This document shows, in pieces, positions 9,210 through 20,804 of a stretch of 64,000 nucleotides of DNA (position 1 is its first letter; each line of letters opens with the position of its first letter). Origin of the DNA: Hypomyces perniciosus (taxonomy: Eukaryota; Ascomycota; Sordariomycetes; Hypocreales; Hypocreaceae); contig SPDT01000010.1 in the NCBI GenBank assembly GCA_008477525.1, forward strand, positions 1,550,001 to 1,614,000, written 5' to 3'. The notes beneath the pieces were generated by a model. That model worked only from the letters and a program-made list of their open reading frames with translations, was not told the DNA's origin and searched no databases. The translations under genes were made by a program, and so were the position numbers.

Positions 9210-11707
9210 ATGCTGGCGGGTTCATGGACCAAAGTGGACCAAAGGCTCATATCGGCGATAGATCAGCCTCGAATCCTTCGAAGCCCTGTCTCGTCGCGAA
9301 GTTTCCAAGATATTTTCACGCGATCTTTTACTCCTTCGTCAAGAACTACAAGCCAACGGCCGTCAAAATCGACAACATTTCAATATCCTGGCGTCAACCT
9401 CAACTTGAGGTACCTTCGCCATGAAGATGGCTCGATTCCATGGGAGAGCCGAGGCCCAACTTACCCAATCGGCCTCCCGAACTCTACTGGAGCGCATACC
9501 TATATTCTGCACATGAGAGAAGTCGCTATGATGATGCTGATGGAGAGACTTACGGATAATCCAAACTGACACGAAGAAGTCTTTGACGAAGCCATGGTGC
9601 GAAAATGGTGGGATGAAGTCAGCCAGCAAAACGAGGACGCCCTCTTCGACAGGATCATGCAAGACAAGGACCGCACGCTAATCCCTAAACCACGATCGAG
9701 GATCATGACTGAAAAGGCATTTCGGTTTGTCTGTTATCACCTATCCTTCTTGTATGCTGTGGCCTCTGAAAACTAACACGGGACGGCCCTACAGTGCATC
9801 TCGGAACTGCACATCAAGGCAAAGTACTTTAAAAGGTCTGGTCTCATTCCCACATGTGATTCGGCTGGGAATACAATTGTCAAGTCAGATTGCTTGATCG
9901 ATAGCAGTCTGCGTCATGAGCTGGTCAAGGCGTTCGATACACTTGGCGCGGATCACAAAGCCAATCCGAAGAGCGATGACATGGTTCAAGACCTCATTCA
10001 CCCATCCATGTATCCCTTTGTGTATGGTACGCCACAGATATCCCGGATACATGTCTCCATATTTCGTTTCGTCCCCTGTGCCTCGATTCTGACGGTGACA
10101 TCGTAGGGCGCTCCAGATTCATCCAGGAAGAGGTCGTCGGCGTATCCAATGCCCTCGACTTCATCGGACAGGGCAAAGCTGTCCCCCAGAACAAAGACCT
10201 GGCAAAAATAGCCGATATACCTTTTAAAGAGACCTATGAATACGTCATCACACATCAAAAGCTTCTGCCAGACTTTTGGTCCAATACCTATCAATGGCTC
10301 CCCGCCAATGTCGGCTTTCGCGACGATGGGAGTGCCAAGTTTACTAGTTATGTCAATAACTTGCATCCAAACAAGCATCCCGATATTTACAAGACACTCG
10401 AGCGGGCTGTTGATGTGGCTATCCCGGCATGGGATCAGTGTCTTCGGGAATATGACCTGAGTTCGGGGTCAACTTCCACCGGAAGATTGAAGCCGCGATT
10501 TAAATGGATTAAGGAAGCATCGTGCGTATATTGCTTACCCTTCCCCTGTTAACTTCATTTGCTTGTTCGACGAAACAGAGTACACAATAGCTAATCCCAT
10601 CGCAGGGACTCGGATGATAGCCTATGGTCACCCCCGTTCGATCGCAAGGTCTTCAAAAATGCAGACATCCACCTTTCCAGAGACGAGCTGGTTGAACTGA
10701 ATGCGCAATGCCATTCCAAGGGTTGCGATCAACAGCTCGTCGAACCCGATCAGGAGGAGGAAGAACGACGGAAACGTGAAGGCCTTCCACCTCTACTTCC
10801 CAACATTGACGATGAGAGCCTAGCTCGGGCGAAATGGATCAAATATCGGGAGGCCATTCTTCCAGAGCCAAAGGGGTTTGAGGAGATTGACTACACACCT
10901 AAACAAAGCCTCCGTGAGAAGTTCAAGGACCATGGATTGCAGGTCATTGCTAAGATGACGAGCTTTGAACTGACACCCGAGAAACCCGAGTTTCCTGCGA
11001 CTACGTGGCATGTAAGTGACTTTTAAGTATAAAATAGATCGGAGACTAACCGTGTGCAATGCTAATTCTTGTCACTTCAAGGTCGAAGGCCAAATGAATG
11101 AGAAGATATGCGCAACTGCGTTGTTCTGCATCGACAGCGAAAACGTCACGTCGAGTAACGTCTCTTTCCGTATGATAGTAGTCCCTTATTGGAGTTACGA
11201 CGTAGACGTCAAACTATATGAATACAATTACCTAGAAAGAGTTTACGGCACACCTCTCGGCTGAGAATGGGAAAGCAATGAACCGCGGTGTCTGCAAACC
11301 TATGGGGACGTTGAGACGCTGGACAGACGTTTTCTTGCCTTTCCAAATAGTTTGTACGTTGAACCCTTTCACACCAATATCTTGAAAGCCAAGGAATATG
11401 CTGACCACCTTCCCCCTGCTCCAGTCAAAATCGCGTCTCTTCATTCCGTCTTCAAGATCCCACCAAGCCTGGCTATAAACGTTTTCTAGTGTTATGGCTC
11501 ATTGACCCTCATCGACGCATTATTTCAACCGCCAATGTCCCCCCTCAGCAGACGGAATGGGTTAACATGACGGATAGGAAGGTTGTCCCTGAGGGACTCA
11601 TGGGTGTTGAAGAAGCGCAGGAGCACCGGCTAAAACTGACGGAGGAAAGAAGTGCCTATCATGCCGTGGCACAGATAGACTGGGACCTTTCGCCGTATGA
11701 CTTTTAA
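9210..11707 (+). pseudogene. DUF4246 protein gene with two in-frame TGA codons
   Basis: Six exons fit in consistent phase: 9210-9728, 9795-10026, 10107-10521, 10606-11011, 11082-11353 and 11425-11707, together 709 codons. The protein follows the fungal DUF4246 layout: FQYPGVNLNLRYL near the N-terminus, LVQ-like DDMVQDLIHPSMYPFVYG, then TYQWLPANVGF, FTSYVNNLHPNKHPDIY, FPNSFQNRVSSF and the terminal LWLIDPHRRIISTANVPPQQ. The His/Asp pattern near the end resembles 2OG-Fe(II) dioxygenases; DUF4246 function is not established. Two TGA codons interrupt the frame, at 9567-9569 (where the family has Trp, LTDNPN[W]) and 11262-11264. No frameshift or splice-site loss is seen. The first exon's start is uncertain. 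It is called a pseudogene because of the stops, but it looks very young, or the stops may be sequence errors. Confidence 0.7.
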
Positions 11708-13375
11708 TCGCACTTAGAGGCCGGCGGTGAAGCTGGAAGGTGGATTTGTTATGAATTTGAGGCGCCGACGATATGATGGATGATGTGGCATATCCCGCGT
11801 ACCGCGACTGATACAAGCCCTAGTTCTAATACAGTGTTATCAGATTCAATATATGAAATGAGGATGTAAAGGGGCTGCGATAAATTACGTAAAGTCTCAA
11901 AGTGCGAAATTGGACGTGACCTCGGGCGATTGTATCTCACAAGTTCGAGGAAAACTGTTAGACCGACCACGGTACGTGACAAATTACAAGCAACTTTCCA
12001 GGCTCGCTGATTTCTATCATCTGATCCAGTGCTGGCTGGTTTGAAGTTAGCCTCCATTGAGATTTGCACAGCTAGCTGCTATGGTCCGGAGCAGGGTCAA
12101 TCTTGAGAACGGCGTGGTTCTTGGCGTTGTTCCCTGGATCGCCGCTTTTGTGGACCCCGGCCCGGGTACACTCACCCGTAATCCGGAGCTCCGAACCGGC
12201 CCCACTCGGCTATTCCGGAAGATGGTGGGCCATAGGTGCAGATACCATCCCACAGTAATACTATTAAGTGGTAGTATCTACAGAGTAGATATCGGTATAA
12301 GAAGGTGGCTGGTCATCGACACGAAGGGCAGTGTCTTTCGCAGGGCGCAGTTAATTCCAGTGCGACCGATCAGAACTCGGCATATCACAAAGTTGACTGC
12401 CGATCTTTTTGTCACTACGGAGTAGGCCAATCATTCATAAAATCATCTACATTCGTGTTTCGGCGAACTGAGCATCGTGGCACAGACCACTTCATTTCCA
12501 CCAATACATCATCCCTTCGAGTGCGATGAAAAATTCTTTAACCGGGTGGAAGATCGTTACTTGTAATCCCACCGATTTAAAGGTGATCGTTGAAGTATCC
12601 TTCCTCTCGAGGTTTCTCTTTGGTTGCAATCCCTACAAGTGACCTGGGTGATGTCACATCGCGCTCAAAGGGATAGAGTTATTGGAAACCAATTTTGTGT
12701 TAGTTTTAGCTGTCTCGCCGTGAGAGCAAGGTAGGGAGACCATGATTGTTCACAAAAACCGTTTTAGCATTATGCCAGCGCACCTGGTCTTTGGCACACC
12801 TCTGAGACACCCTGTCGCGCTTCGCTGAACACCATTGCTATCCCTAGACACCAACTACGACAGGAGCAGCTGGAGGGAGAAATGACTAGGATGAAGATGG
12901 CGTTCAGGGCTACGCGGTTGGCGACCGACCAAGCTCTGCGGGCCGATATCTGCAACACCAGTGATCTGTGAAACTGGTTCCTGGGCTTGTTGAGTTCTTG
13001 GAATTCCATTCGATCAGAGCGATTGCCCCTTGTCTCCCTCCATCATACACCCGGACCACGAGGCAAACGATGTGCACACCTCCACCACTACTTGTCCGTT
13101 GCCTTGGCTCACCCCAGCTGTTTCTTGCTGTGGTCACCAGGATCCCTCCGAGATGTGTGTTTGTTTCTCAGTTGGAATTGCAGTTACGTATTGTGGAGAT
13201 TGGTTTGACTCAAAGTCCCTCTTGTAGAAAGTGAGTTGAGTTATCACCACATTTTATTAGCTAGTATATATTCCCTTCCAAACCGTTCCTTGTGCATGAT
13301 CTCTCTATTTTCCGTTCATTATCAAACATATGGAACACACCTTCTATTATCCCAAGGATCTGAACACCGGCCACC
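11708..13375. other. Long intergenic stretch
   Basis: About 1.7 kb. The frame at 12057-12425 and its reverse shadows have no protein-like features. Short palindromic AT-rich motifs occur near 12255-12290 and an ACTACGGAGTAG motif near 12416. A TATATA element at about 13266 may serve the downstream secreted-protein gene. Confidence 0.45.
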
Positions 13376-14809
13376 ATGATGTACTCCACCTCAGCTACTC
13401 CAGGCCTCTTACTTTGTCTTCTACTATTCCCATGGGTATGTAATGCGCAAACATTAAACCTGAAGCCCACTAATATATCACTATAGAGGGTCCTTTCCTC
13501 GGAAGCCTTTGAATGCGGTCTTGGCCAAAAGGAATGCCACTTCGAAGAGGGACAGGCCCCCATACAGAGGCGATGCGTGTTTATAAACCACTGGAAGGTT
13601 GATAAATGCTGCTCACGCTGCATCACCAATAACTTCAAGAGCATCTGCGAGAATCCAACAGACCCTAAAAATGGCAAATGCCCGGAAAAAAAGACTGGTG
13701 AATCCTGCTTACGCACCGACGAGTGTGCAAACTCAGAACAAGGCGTAACCTGTGTTGGTCGGATCTGCAGGAAAAGCTATGGTGCTTCCTGTACTAAGGA
13801 TAACGAATGTCGTAGTGAAGAGGGACCGTTGATTTGCGAGGGAAACAAATGCACCATTCCCCTGGGAGGCGATTGCTATAAGAGACCCGACACTTGCACT
13901 AAGACGACGACCTGCCTCCCGGATCCAGTTTATGGGTATTTCTGTTCAATCGGCCCTGGTTACCCCTGCGTACCAGGCAAGACCAAATGCGTTGATCCGG
14001 CTCGAGCGGGCCTCTACTGTGACAAGGAAGCAGGGAAGTGTCTCTATCCCTTGCGCGGAGGATGTACTACCGATAACTGCGTCCGGCCGAAAGGCTTGAG
14101 CCCCAATACAACGGTCAGGTGCATACAAGATCCATTGAATCCTCCAGTACGCGGGGCACTCAACCGCAAATGCATGCCGCTTCTATCTCGTGGCTCGAAA
14201 TGCCTGTCCGATAACGACTGCCTGACAGGCCCTTGCAAGCAGGGTGTATGCCAAAAAGATAGCGGACAAGAGGGCACAAAATGCTTCCCGGAAACTAATA
14301 TGTGCATTAAAGACACGACTTGCTCCGAAACGGACGGTCGACTCTGTTCACGCAGTCTTGGTGCATCTTGCCAACCAGGCAAGTCAACATGCGGAGATTT
14401 CTCCATTTGCTCCAAGTCGAAGGGGAAGTGTCTGTACAACTATGGCTTCCTATGCAGATCCAATAACTGCGAGCGCCCGGAATGGTTAGACCCTAAGATA
14501 GCTGTTAAGTGCATGAAGTCTGAATCTCTATCGAAAGCTCGCTTGAGGGACTTTGAATTGCGCTTGGGGGACTTTGAAGGGCGCTGGGGGAACTCTGAAG
14601 ATCTCTTGGAAGGGCCTTTGAAAGATCTCTTCACCGTATTGGCATGCGTACCGGATACGAAGAGTAAACCGTGCAAGTCTGAATTTGATTGCTTTCTTTT
14701 GGGGGAATTCGGAAAGTGCCAGCTTGGTCAGTGTACGAAGGGATTCTGGACGAGGCCATTTCGAGTAACATCCGGGATAGATCACCGAACTGTAGAGAGG
14801 AATGAGTAG
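13376..14809 (+). CDS. Modular cysteine-rich secreted protein
   Basis: Two exons, 13376-13435 and 13487-14809, with a 51-nt intron (GTATGT...CTATAG), giving 460 residues. Exon 1 encodes a hydrophobic signal peptide (PGLLLCLLLFPW), so secretion is predicted. The mature protein is made of repeated disulfide-type modules with about 50 cysteines. Short units have the form G-x-SC-x4-(D/N)EC...C-x3-C. A larger unit of about 60 residues occurs twice (PCVPGKTKC...GKCLYPLRGGC..NCVRP and SCQPGKSTC...GKCLYNYGFLC..NCERP). Spacing resembles EB or Dickkopf-like folds, but I cannot assign a family. Near residues 320-350 a Cys-free charged segment interrupts the modules; it is encoded by about three 21-nt repeats (RLRDFEL, RLGDFEG, RWGNSED). 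A host-interaction or wall role is possible but unproven. Confidence 0.75.
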
Positions 14810-14907
14810 AGAGATGGTGGAAGGCGGGCAAGGGGTTGAGTACATGGTGGCGAGATCACAACTTGAGATATTAAAGTATTTAAGATATAGGATTTCTTCA
14901 AAGCATT

Positions 14908-15533
14908 GTGAAAAAAAATCTACAGAGACCAGGGAGTGCTCAAGCTGAAAATCGAAAGAGAGCTTCGGCTAAGAGAAAGCCCAGTAAAGTGCGTTCACTC
15001 TCCTCAGAGGCGAGGAAAACTGGTTTACATCAGCCATCTGGAGACATATTTTGTGTCGTGGACAAAAGGAGAAAAGCTGGCTCTACCTTGGCGGAAATAC
15101 ATTACTCAGCGCTTCCAGAATAACTTCCCTATTCGCCAGATTCTTGTTTACTCAATGACAGGCTCCAACAGCAAATCAGCAAGCCCATTACTCAACGGAC
15201 CCTTGAGGCATTCCTTGCACGTTGGGGCCTTCCCCGGCGCTTCAATCTCGAGAATATATTTGAAGAGACTACGGAGTATTGAACTCTTTAATACTGGGCC
15301 ACCAACCCCTAGTATCCTAGCAGAAGCCAACACACTTCTCCGAGACTGGGGACAACATCATGTCACTAAAAGAACTCTTGAAGCAAAGTTCCAAGCTTGG
15401 GGTCTCTCTCGACAACTCAGTTCTGATCCTCAGCTCATTCAAGTATCGGTATAATGACTCTGCTATCCTACAAATCTCCCAATCAAAGATCGTATTACAA
15501 CCTGACTTCGAACCATCCAAAGTATCTGATTAA
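14908..15533 (+). pseudogene. Decayed gene relic with repeated helix-turn-helix-like unit
   Basis: Three frames carry coherent pieces. From about 14908 a basic segment (KRKPSK, DKRRKAGSTLAEIHYSALPE) runs into a TAA at about 15121. It then continues in the same frame as LPYSPDSCLLNDRLQQQISK, ITQRTLEAFLARWGLPRRF and ends at TGA (about 15280). A related unit, HVTKRTLEAKFQAWGLSRQL, lies downstream in another frame (to 15454), followed by a third-frame tail ending at 15533. The shared pattern T-x-RTLEA-x-F-x-x-WGL-x-R resembles helix-turn-helix domains of the Clr5 type found in fungal regulators and mobile-element proteins. That similarity is by eye. The stops and frame changes indicate a pseudogene or an unresolved multi-intron gene. 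Confidence 0.4.
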
Positions 15534-16910
15534 ATAATGATAAAGTATCGCATGTGTTCTATTAGGACAACTAGAAGCAGTAATCTCTAGTGATACTTTA
15601 TGGAGGATATCACTCTGAGCTCTTCTTCCGAATATGATTGAGCTTGCTATACTAGATATGCTAACTAGGCCATAACATTGAGGCTCAATCGGAGGAAAAC
15701 TCTAATGAATAAGAAAGAAAAATCTGATCCGAAACAATGAGTTGGCACTACACTCAAATTCCACCAATAGTGTAGACAGTTGACCAGATACAAGGAAAAA
15801 ATAGGGAGGATCCACTGAAGCAACTCTCACGTTTCTGATATGTTGACACATCTGTCACAAAGTTTATTCCTTATTTCTTAACTGAATGCTTTTCATTTAT
15901 CTTCTCGAGGAACTGAAACAATGATGCTAGAACACTCTAGAGCCAGCCTAGACCAGACCGAGACCAAGGGCGTCGACGAGTGCTTCTAAGGAATGGCGGT
16001 TGGAATGGTCAGTTAATAATTTCTCGGGCCATTACGAAATACACTTATGATATATCACATCTCCCGGAACGCAGAGAGATCCTTCGTGTATAGGCATGAT
16101 CAAATTATCTAACTGCTCCTTTTTCATTTCTTTTAAATTATGTTTACCGGTACGAAGTACTCTATACATAGTCTAATTTAAGCATAACTATAAATATGAT
16201 CTAAGTTTTAGCTGTAGGCATGGATCCTTAACGGCTGAACATTCTTAGCTTGAATCCCACTGGGCTGAACTTTTTCAGCAGGTTTGATGAAGACACAATT
16301 AGGAAATTTGTATTCGGGCCTGGTGCGGGCACCAATAAGGTCAGGCCACATAATACCTACAGTATGTATTCTATCAATTTCTTGGTATCTTAGAAGTCAT
16401 GTGTTTACAAGGACGTCATGTGTGGCGTTATAGACAACCTCCGAAGGATTACGCCGTGAAACAAGAGTCTACATCATACATACGTTGCTCTGTCAACCTC
16501 CATTTCGAGGAGGAAAACTAGCACATTCTCAAGTTGTCCGACTGTTTTGTAACGCAAACAAAGTTCCGCCTGACAGAGCAAACATCGACGTTCGACTTAC
16601 ATCTAGTTATGCAAGTGACTGGACAAGAGTACGACGTACATTCACTAGTTTTACTGCTAAGGATTAACCCAACGCTCCTACTATCTCCCTTGCATATGGG
16701 ATGAATCCTCTACCATTCCAAACATAGTACTTCGTACGTATGCATGCAATTGTGAGGTCTCATACTAAATATATATAGAACTCATGGGCAGCATGTGACT
16801 GCCCAGTCTATAAGAGCCATTCAGCAGAACGAGCTGAAGATTCTTCACCTGACGCTGCATCCAAACCTCTTAAATCAACATCATCTACTTAGAAGGCCTC
16901 TTCATCCAAC
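15534..16910. other. AT-rich intergenic stretch, promoter of small secreted protein
   Basis: About 1.4 kb of AT-rich sequence without a convincing gene. Motifs of the TACGAAGTA / TACTTCGTA class occur near 16155 and 16729. A TATATATA element at 16770-16777 and TATAAG at about 16809 could serve the gene starting at 16911. Composition differs from the GC-richer housekeeping regions, consistent with an accessory or transposon-derived segment. Confidence 0.45.
16770..16777 (+). promoter_or_regulatory. Candidate TATA element of the 16911 gene
   Basis: TATATATA lies about 135 bp before the start of the Cys-rich secreted protein. A second element, CTATAAGAG, lies about 100 bp before it and is the better-placed alternative. 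Assignment is by position only. Confidence 0.3.
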
Positions 16911-17252
16911 ATGCAAATCCGCAATATCGTCGTCGCCCTCGCAATTACCACCTCCGCGGCCGCTTCACCTGCAAAGCATTGTGACCCTCCACTCCCCAAC
17001 GCCGACTGCTGCTATTGCGATGTAGGCAAAGGGCCAAAATGCACGGTTCCAAGTCCCTCAAAGGGGTGCGTTATCACAAAGGCGCTGTGTGTACTTCCAC
17101 GGAATCAGGAGTATTGCTGCTGTTGCAATCCTGGCGAACCGGCCCAGGTGTGCAGCGCAATTCGTAAAGGGAGTGGTTGCATTTGCCCCGCTGTCTTCTG
17201 CTCATTCAACTGGGACCCGAAGTTTATTGAAGGGACATATGTGAAGGGATGA
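16911..17252 (+). CDS. Small cysteine-rich secreted protein
   Basis: Intronless gene for 113 residues. The start MQIRNIVVALAITTSAAASP is a canonical signal peptide. The mature chain of about 94 residues holds at least 15 cysteines, in clusters CCYC, YCCCC, CIC and single residues, so an extensively disulfide-bonded secreted protein is predicted. No known domain is recognised; hydrophobin spacing (eight Cys with two CC pairs) is not matched. The length, Cys content and position among accessory genes match what is usually called a candidate effector in plant- or insect-associated fungi. That label is inference. Confidence 0.7.
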   Translation: MQIRNIVVALAITTSAAASPAKHCDPPLPNADCCYCDVGKGPKCTVPSPSKGCVITKALCVLPRNQEYCCCCNPGEPAQVCSAIRKGSGCICPAVFCSFNWDPKFIEGTYVKG

Positions 17253-17818
17253 ACTGGACAGAGGGCTATCAGATCAAAAGGGAACGGATTGCCTTTGGTA
17301 TCACTGAGAGGAATGTTTTGGTCTTGATTCTTCATTCTCAGGTGACGTCATGATCAAGTCTCAGTGTGGCGTTGTCTTGGATGACTCTTGGATGACTCTT
17401 GGATGGCAAGGAACTTTTGTGTAAAATTGAATGAGATACAAGTAAACACATAAATTTGGAAACCAACTTGTATTGTGGAGCAGTAGTAGCAAATATTGAG
17501 TTGACCTTGAGAACTAACAGCTTCATGTGGCGACAGTAAACGTTGAACCACGACGGGCCTAGAAACCATCACACTAAAACTTCAAACAAATCCATTCCAC
17601 ATCAATACCTCATAGTAGATTTCGTAAGCGATGTCGTATGCTCTTCAATCCACAATCCTAAGGCAATTGCTGCCTCACCAACGATGCAAGATGCAAGCCC
17701 CCAGCGTCCACGGGTAGTTATTCTCTGAATCTCACAAGCACTACCTGAAGTAACACGAATCTCGTACCAAGAACACAAAGAAAACGCGAAAGATTGGTGA
17801 AGTCAGCACTCGAAGTTG
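17253..17818. other. Convergent intergenic region
   Basis: Between the 3' ends of the small secreted protein and the zinc-finger gene. It contains a 14-nt direct repeat (TTGGATGACTCTTGGATGAC at about 17375-17400). Nothing else is seen. Confidence 0.45.
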
Positions 17819-19117
17819 TTATTCTTTCCTGCTCAGCATATCAAGAAGCATGTCCACTCTCTTCTCATGCACAATTTTGAGCATGGACATCTCCGATCGA
17901 AGTTGTTGGAGCTGCTCCTCCAGCTCCTTGTTCTTCTTCTCAAGACACTCCTCTCTCCAGGATGAGGGTGACATGAGTGGGCTCACTGGCGCACTGGAAA
18001 TGGGACACTTCGTTGGTGTGATGAATGCCATGGCATTGCCCGTGTGAGTTGTATCCGTCGCTGGGCTAATGGGGGAGAATTGACCCCAGACATGCGTCGA
18101 TGGACTGGTTGAGTTGTTGTCAGATGTGTCTGCTCTAGCCGCCACCAGTCTCATCATCTCCCCATATCGCATTGCCTTGACATGGGCTGCTGATCGGATA
18201 TGCTTTTTGTAGGTTGAAGTTCCGACAAACGGATGCCGGTATTTCGGGCATTCCACCTCAGTGCATGAAGTCTTCACTACATCCAGTGACTTGTGCTTTC
18301 TGACCGGAGTTGGTGACGTCGTATCGACTTCAGAGGGGCCTTTTGGGCTTCGATGCTGCGACGTAACGATGTGGTGATAGTACGACTGACTTGAGGCGAG
18401 TTTCTTTCCCAGCAGCGGGCATCCTTCGGCCTCACATCGATACACTCGTGCAGATTCCTGCTTCGACTCGATCTCAGACTCGGAGAGTCCCGATTGCTTG
18501 AGTTTCTCAGACAGCTTAACGGCGTTGATGTGGCCGTGAGAGTTGATATGTTGATCATATTGTCGCTCCGACGGATAGAATCTTTGGTACTTGCTGCAGG
18601 AAGGTTCCAAACAAACACGTTCTTCTTCGTCAGAGGAATCCTCTGAAAGTAGGCCATCCAGTGCCCCATTGCTTTCATCATAGTTGAGTCGGTTTCGCTC
18701 ATCCTCCCACCGGCCATGAAGGAGTCGCTGATGGAATGAGGACACCAAGGCATGTGCCATGAACGTCTCCCGATTCTCAAATCGGATCCCCTCCATATCA
18801 CAGCCTTTTTCTTCACAGATCAGGTTGAAATGACCAGTTGCCTTTAGATGTCGAGCCAACGCAGGCTTCGCGGCGAATATCGTGTCGCACTCGGTACAGC
18901 GGTAGGGGTGAGAGTGCCACTCATCTTCATGGATGTGACATTCAAAGGCCGTATCGAATGTGAATCCGTCGCATGCACGATGCGGGCAAGCGAAAGGTGC
19001 GTTTCCCTCACCCTCTTTGAGGGAGTTCAGCACGAGGTAGCCAGGTGGTGCTACATCTCGGCTTGGAGGCGGAAGCGGCACAGAGGCTTCGAGCTCGATA
19101 TTGTCGACACACTCCAT
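17819..19117 (-). CDS. C2H2 zinc-finger protein with C-terminal coiled coil
   Basis: Single-exon gene for 432 residues, probably nuclear. At least five zinc-finger-like units are visible: FACPHRACDGFTFDTAFECH, YRCTECDTIFAAKPALARHL (the most canonical, C-x2-C-x12-H), LICEEKGCDMEGIRF, VCLEPSCSKYQRFYPSERQY and YRCEAEGCPLLGKKLASSQS, each followed by a His pair. Another, CTEVECPKYRHPFVGTSTYK, lies near residue 290. The last 50 residues (about 385-432) form a Glu/Leu heptad pattern predicted to be a coiled coil, suggesting dimerisation. The C-x4-C spacing of most fingers is typical of a fungal finger group. Targets cannot be inferred. Confidence 0.75.
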   Translation of the reverse strand: MECVDNIELEASVPLPPPSRDVAPPGYLVLNSLKEGEGNAPFACPHRACDGFTFDTAFECHIHEDEWHSHPYRCTECDTIFAAKPALARHLKATGHFNLICEEKGCDMEGIRFENRETFMAHALVSSFHQRLLHGRWEDERNRLNYDESNGALDGLLSEDSSDEEERVCLEPSCSKYQRFYPSERQYDQHINSHGHINAVKLSEKLKQSGLSESEIESKQESARVYRCEAEGCPLLGKKLASSQSYYHHIVTSQHRSPKGPSEVDTTSPTPVRKHKSLDVVKTSCTEVECPKYRHPFVGTSTYKKHIRSAAHVKAMRYGEMMRLVAARADTSDNNSTSPSTHVWGQFSPISPATDTTHTGNAMAFITPTKCPISSAPVSPLMSPSSWREECLEKKNKELEEQLQQLRSEMSMLKIVHEKRVDMLLDMLSRKE

Positions 19118-20804
19118 GTTGGAGATGGTCAGGTTATGGGGAGTAGTTAAAGAGATGTCTTCAAGAGCTGGGGAGCAGAAACTCGGGATGCTTTATGGCG
19201 GGACATGAGCTTTCGCCAGTTGTGACTTGTGAGTTGTGAAGAGGAGCCCCGGCATTGCTGCAAAGTCAGAAAATGCTGTATCGGAAGTGACTTTTTAATC
19301 AGAAGTGATAGGAGCAAGAGATTCTAATGTGAGGTGAGGCCAAAGTGAGTTTGTAGAAGTCTCCTGCAGCGGGTCTCATATGAGAATAAAATAGCTATCA
19401 CCTTTTCACGCTCTTTGTTGCAAACACAATAGAGACTAGGGGCACCTACACAGTCACGCCTTCGCATCATTTTCAGTTAAAAAGTTTACATGTGTATCAA
19501 TAATAACTGCAGTTATTGTGTCGTTTGTAGGATCCGGGGAGTCATGAGTGGCAAAACGTGAGTTGCATCTTCGTCCTTGACTCTGCAAACAACTTTTCCT
19601 CTATACCAAATTAACATTCACTTCTTAGCTCCGAGGACAAGTTTAGCATAATTCGAATTACGTGAATTAGCTTGAGAAAATTCCAGCAACCCTTCTTCGC
19701 TCTCGGTTACGTCTCTTTCCATCAATTCCTCAATTTTTCACGCCTTCACAACTATCAAGACTTTGTCAAACGCCGGATGATCCAAATCCTACATAAACGG
19801 CACCTTACAGGTGACAACATGACCACAATTATTATAAACTATGTTCATTGGCTAGCAGTCTAGCTCTCATTAAGCATTGGCCATGTCAACCAACAATCGT
19901 TCCCCTGCATGTGCAAACAAAATGAGCTCGAAACCCGCCAACCAACACACCACAGTGGAGATTCGTAGAACTTCAAGATCCCATACTCCTCCAGAGCCAA
20001 GAGTTTCCCTCCCTTTCCAAGTTCATTCGGGGATGTGTTTGTAACGCACATGCACATTACCTGGATTGGCATGATTCATCTAACCTGCATTCTCCAACTC
20101 ACCATGTTCTGTTGTAGTTACTACCACTCTGTGTAGTTTGAAACCCGCCATCGATTGTGGCCGAAGATATCCACTTGACTCCGACCCAGTCCCATGGGGT
20201 TCCTGAAACATCCTCACTCTATTGTTCAAAGCCGACACAATATAAGCAAAACGATCCAAGTGTCGATCGGAAACACAGCAGCCAACTGTGGAATAACCTA
20301 CAATCATTCTTCACAGCTCAGTACCTTATGGCATAGGCTTATTTTACTCACCACCTACCTCACATCTCCATCTTCAAGAAGTCTCTCAATTTGAAATCCT
20401 CGACAAACAACCCAATACATCTAGTAGAGAAGCCAAGGAGAAATTACTGTTAAATTGTCTCTCTGCGGCTTCTGCAACTCACACTCGTAAGCCGTCGAAT
20501 CCACCCACTCTTCCTCACGATCGCTCGAGCCACACGTCGGTTCGTGATCCCCACGATCTTTAACTCAACACAAGCTTCTTATTGTTCAGTACTCCAAGAA
20601 TGGTTATCATCGCGCTTCATTAAGCAGCCAAGAACAAAACTCCACCCAACGACTCTCACCCCGATCTGCCTATAAGTTCCAACACGCAAGTTAGCTACAC
20701 CACATCGACAGGTATATAAATCCTCACATCAACCCCCTTCTCCCTAAACGACTCAACCAAAACACAACCACACACCAAAACACATACCAAGAAGTCCATT
20801 CAAA
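19118..20804. other. Divergent intergenic region
   Basis: About 1.7 kb between divergent genes: the zinc-finger promoter on the left and the 20805 secreted-protein promoter on the right. Short open frames (19672-19863, 20194-20394 and others) lack support. Confidence 0.45.
20713..20720 (+). promoter_or_regulatory. TATA box of the 20805 gene
   Basis: TATATAAA lies 85 bp before the start codon, a usual distance for a fungal TATA-containing promoter with a short leader. Confidence 0.5.

Noticed and set aside
9567..11264. Selenocysteine or genetic-code change to explain the TGA codons
   Set aside because: Ascomycetes lack selenoprotein machinery, and other genes in the window (ALB1, DUF89 upstream exons, transferase) use TGA as a normal stop.
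12057..12425. 122-residue + strand frame
   Set aside because: No motif, implausible composition, overlapping frames on the other strand of equal quality.
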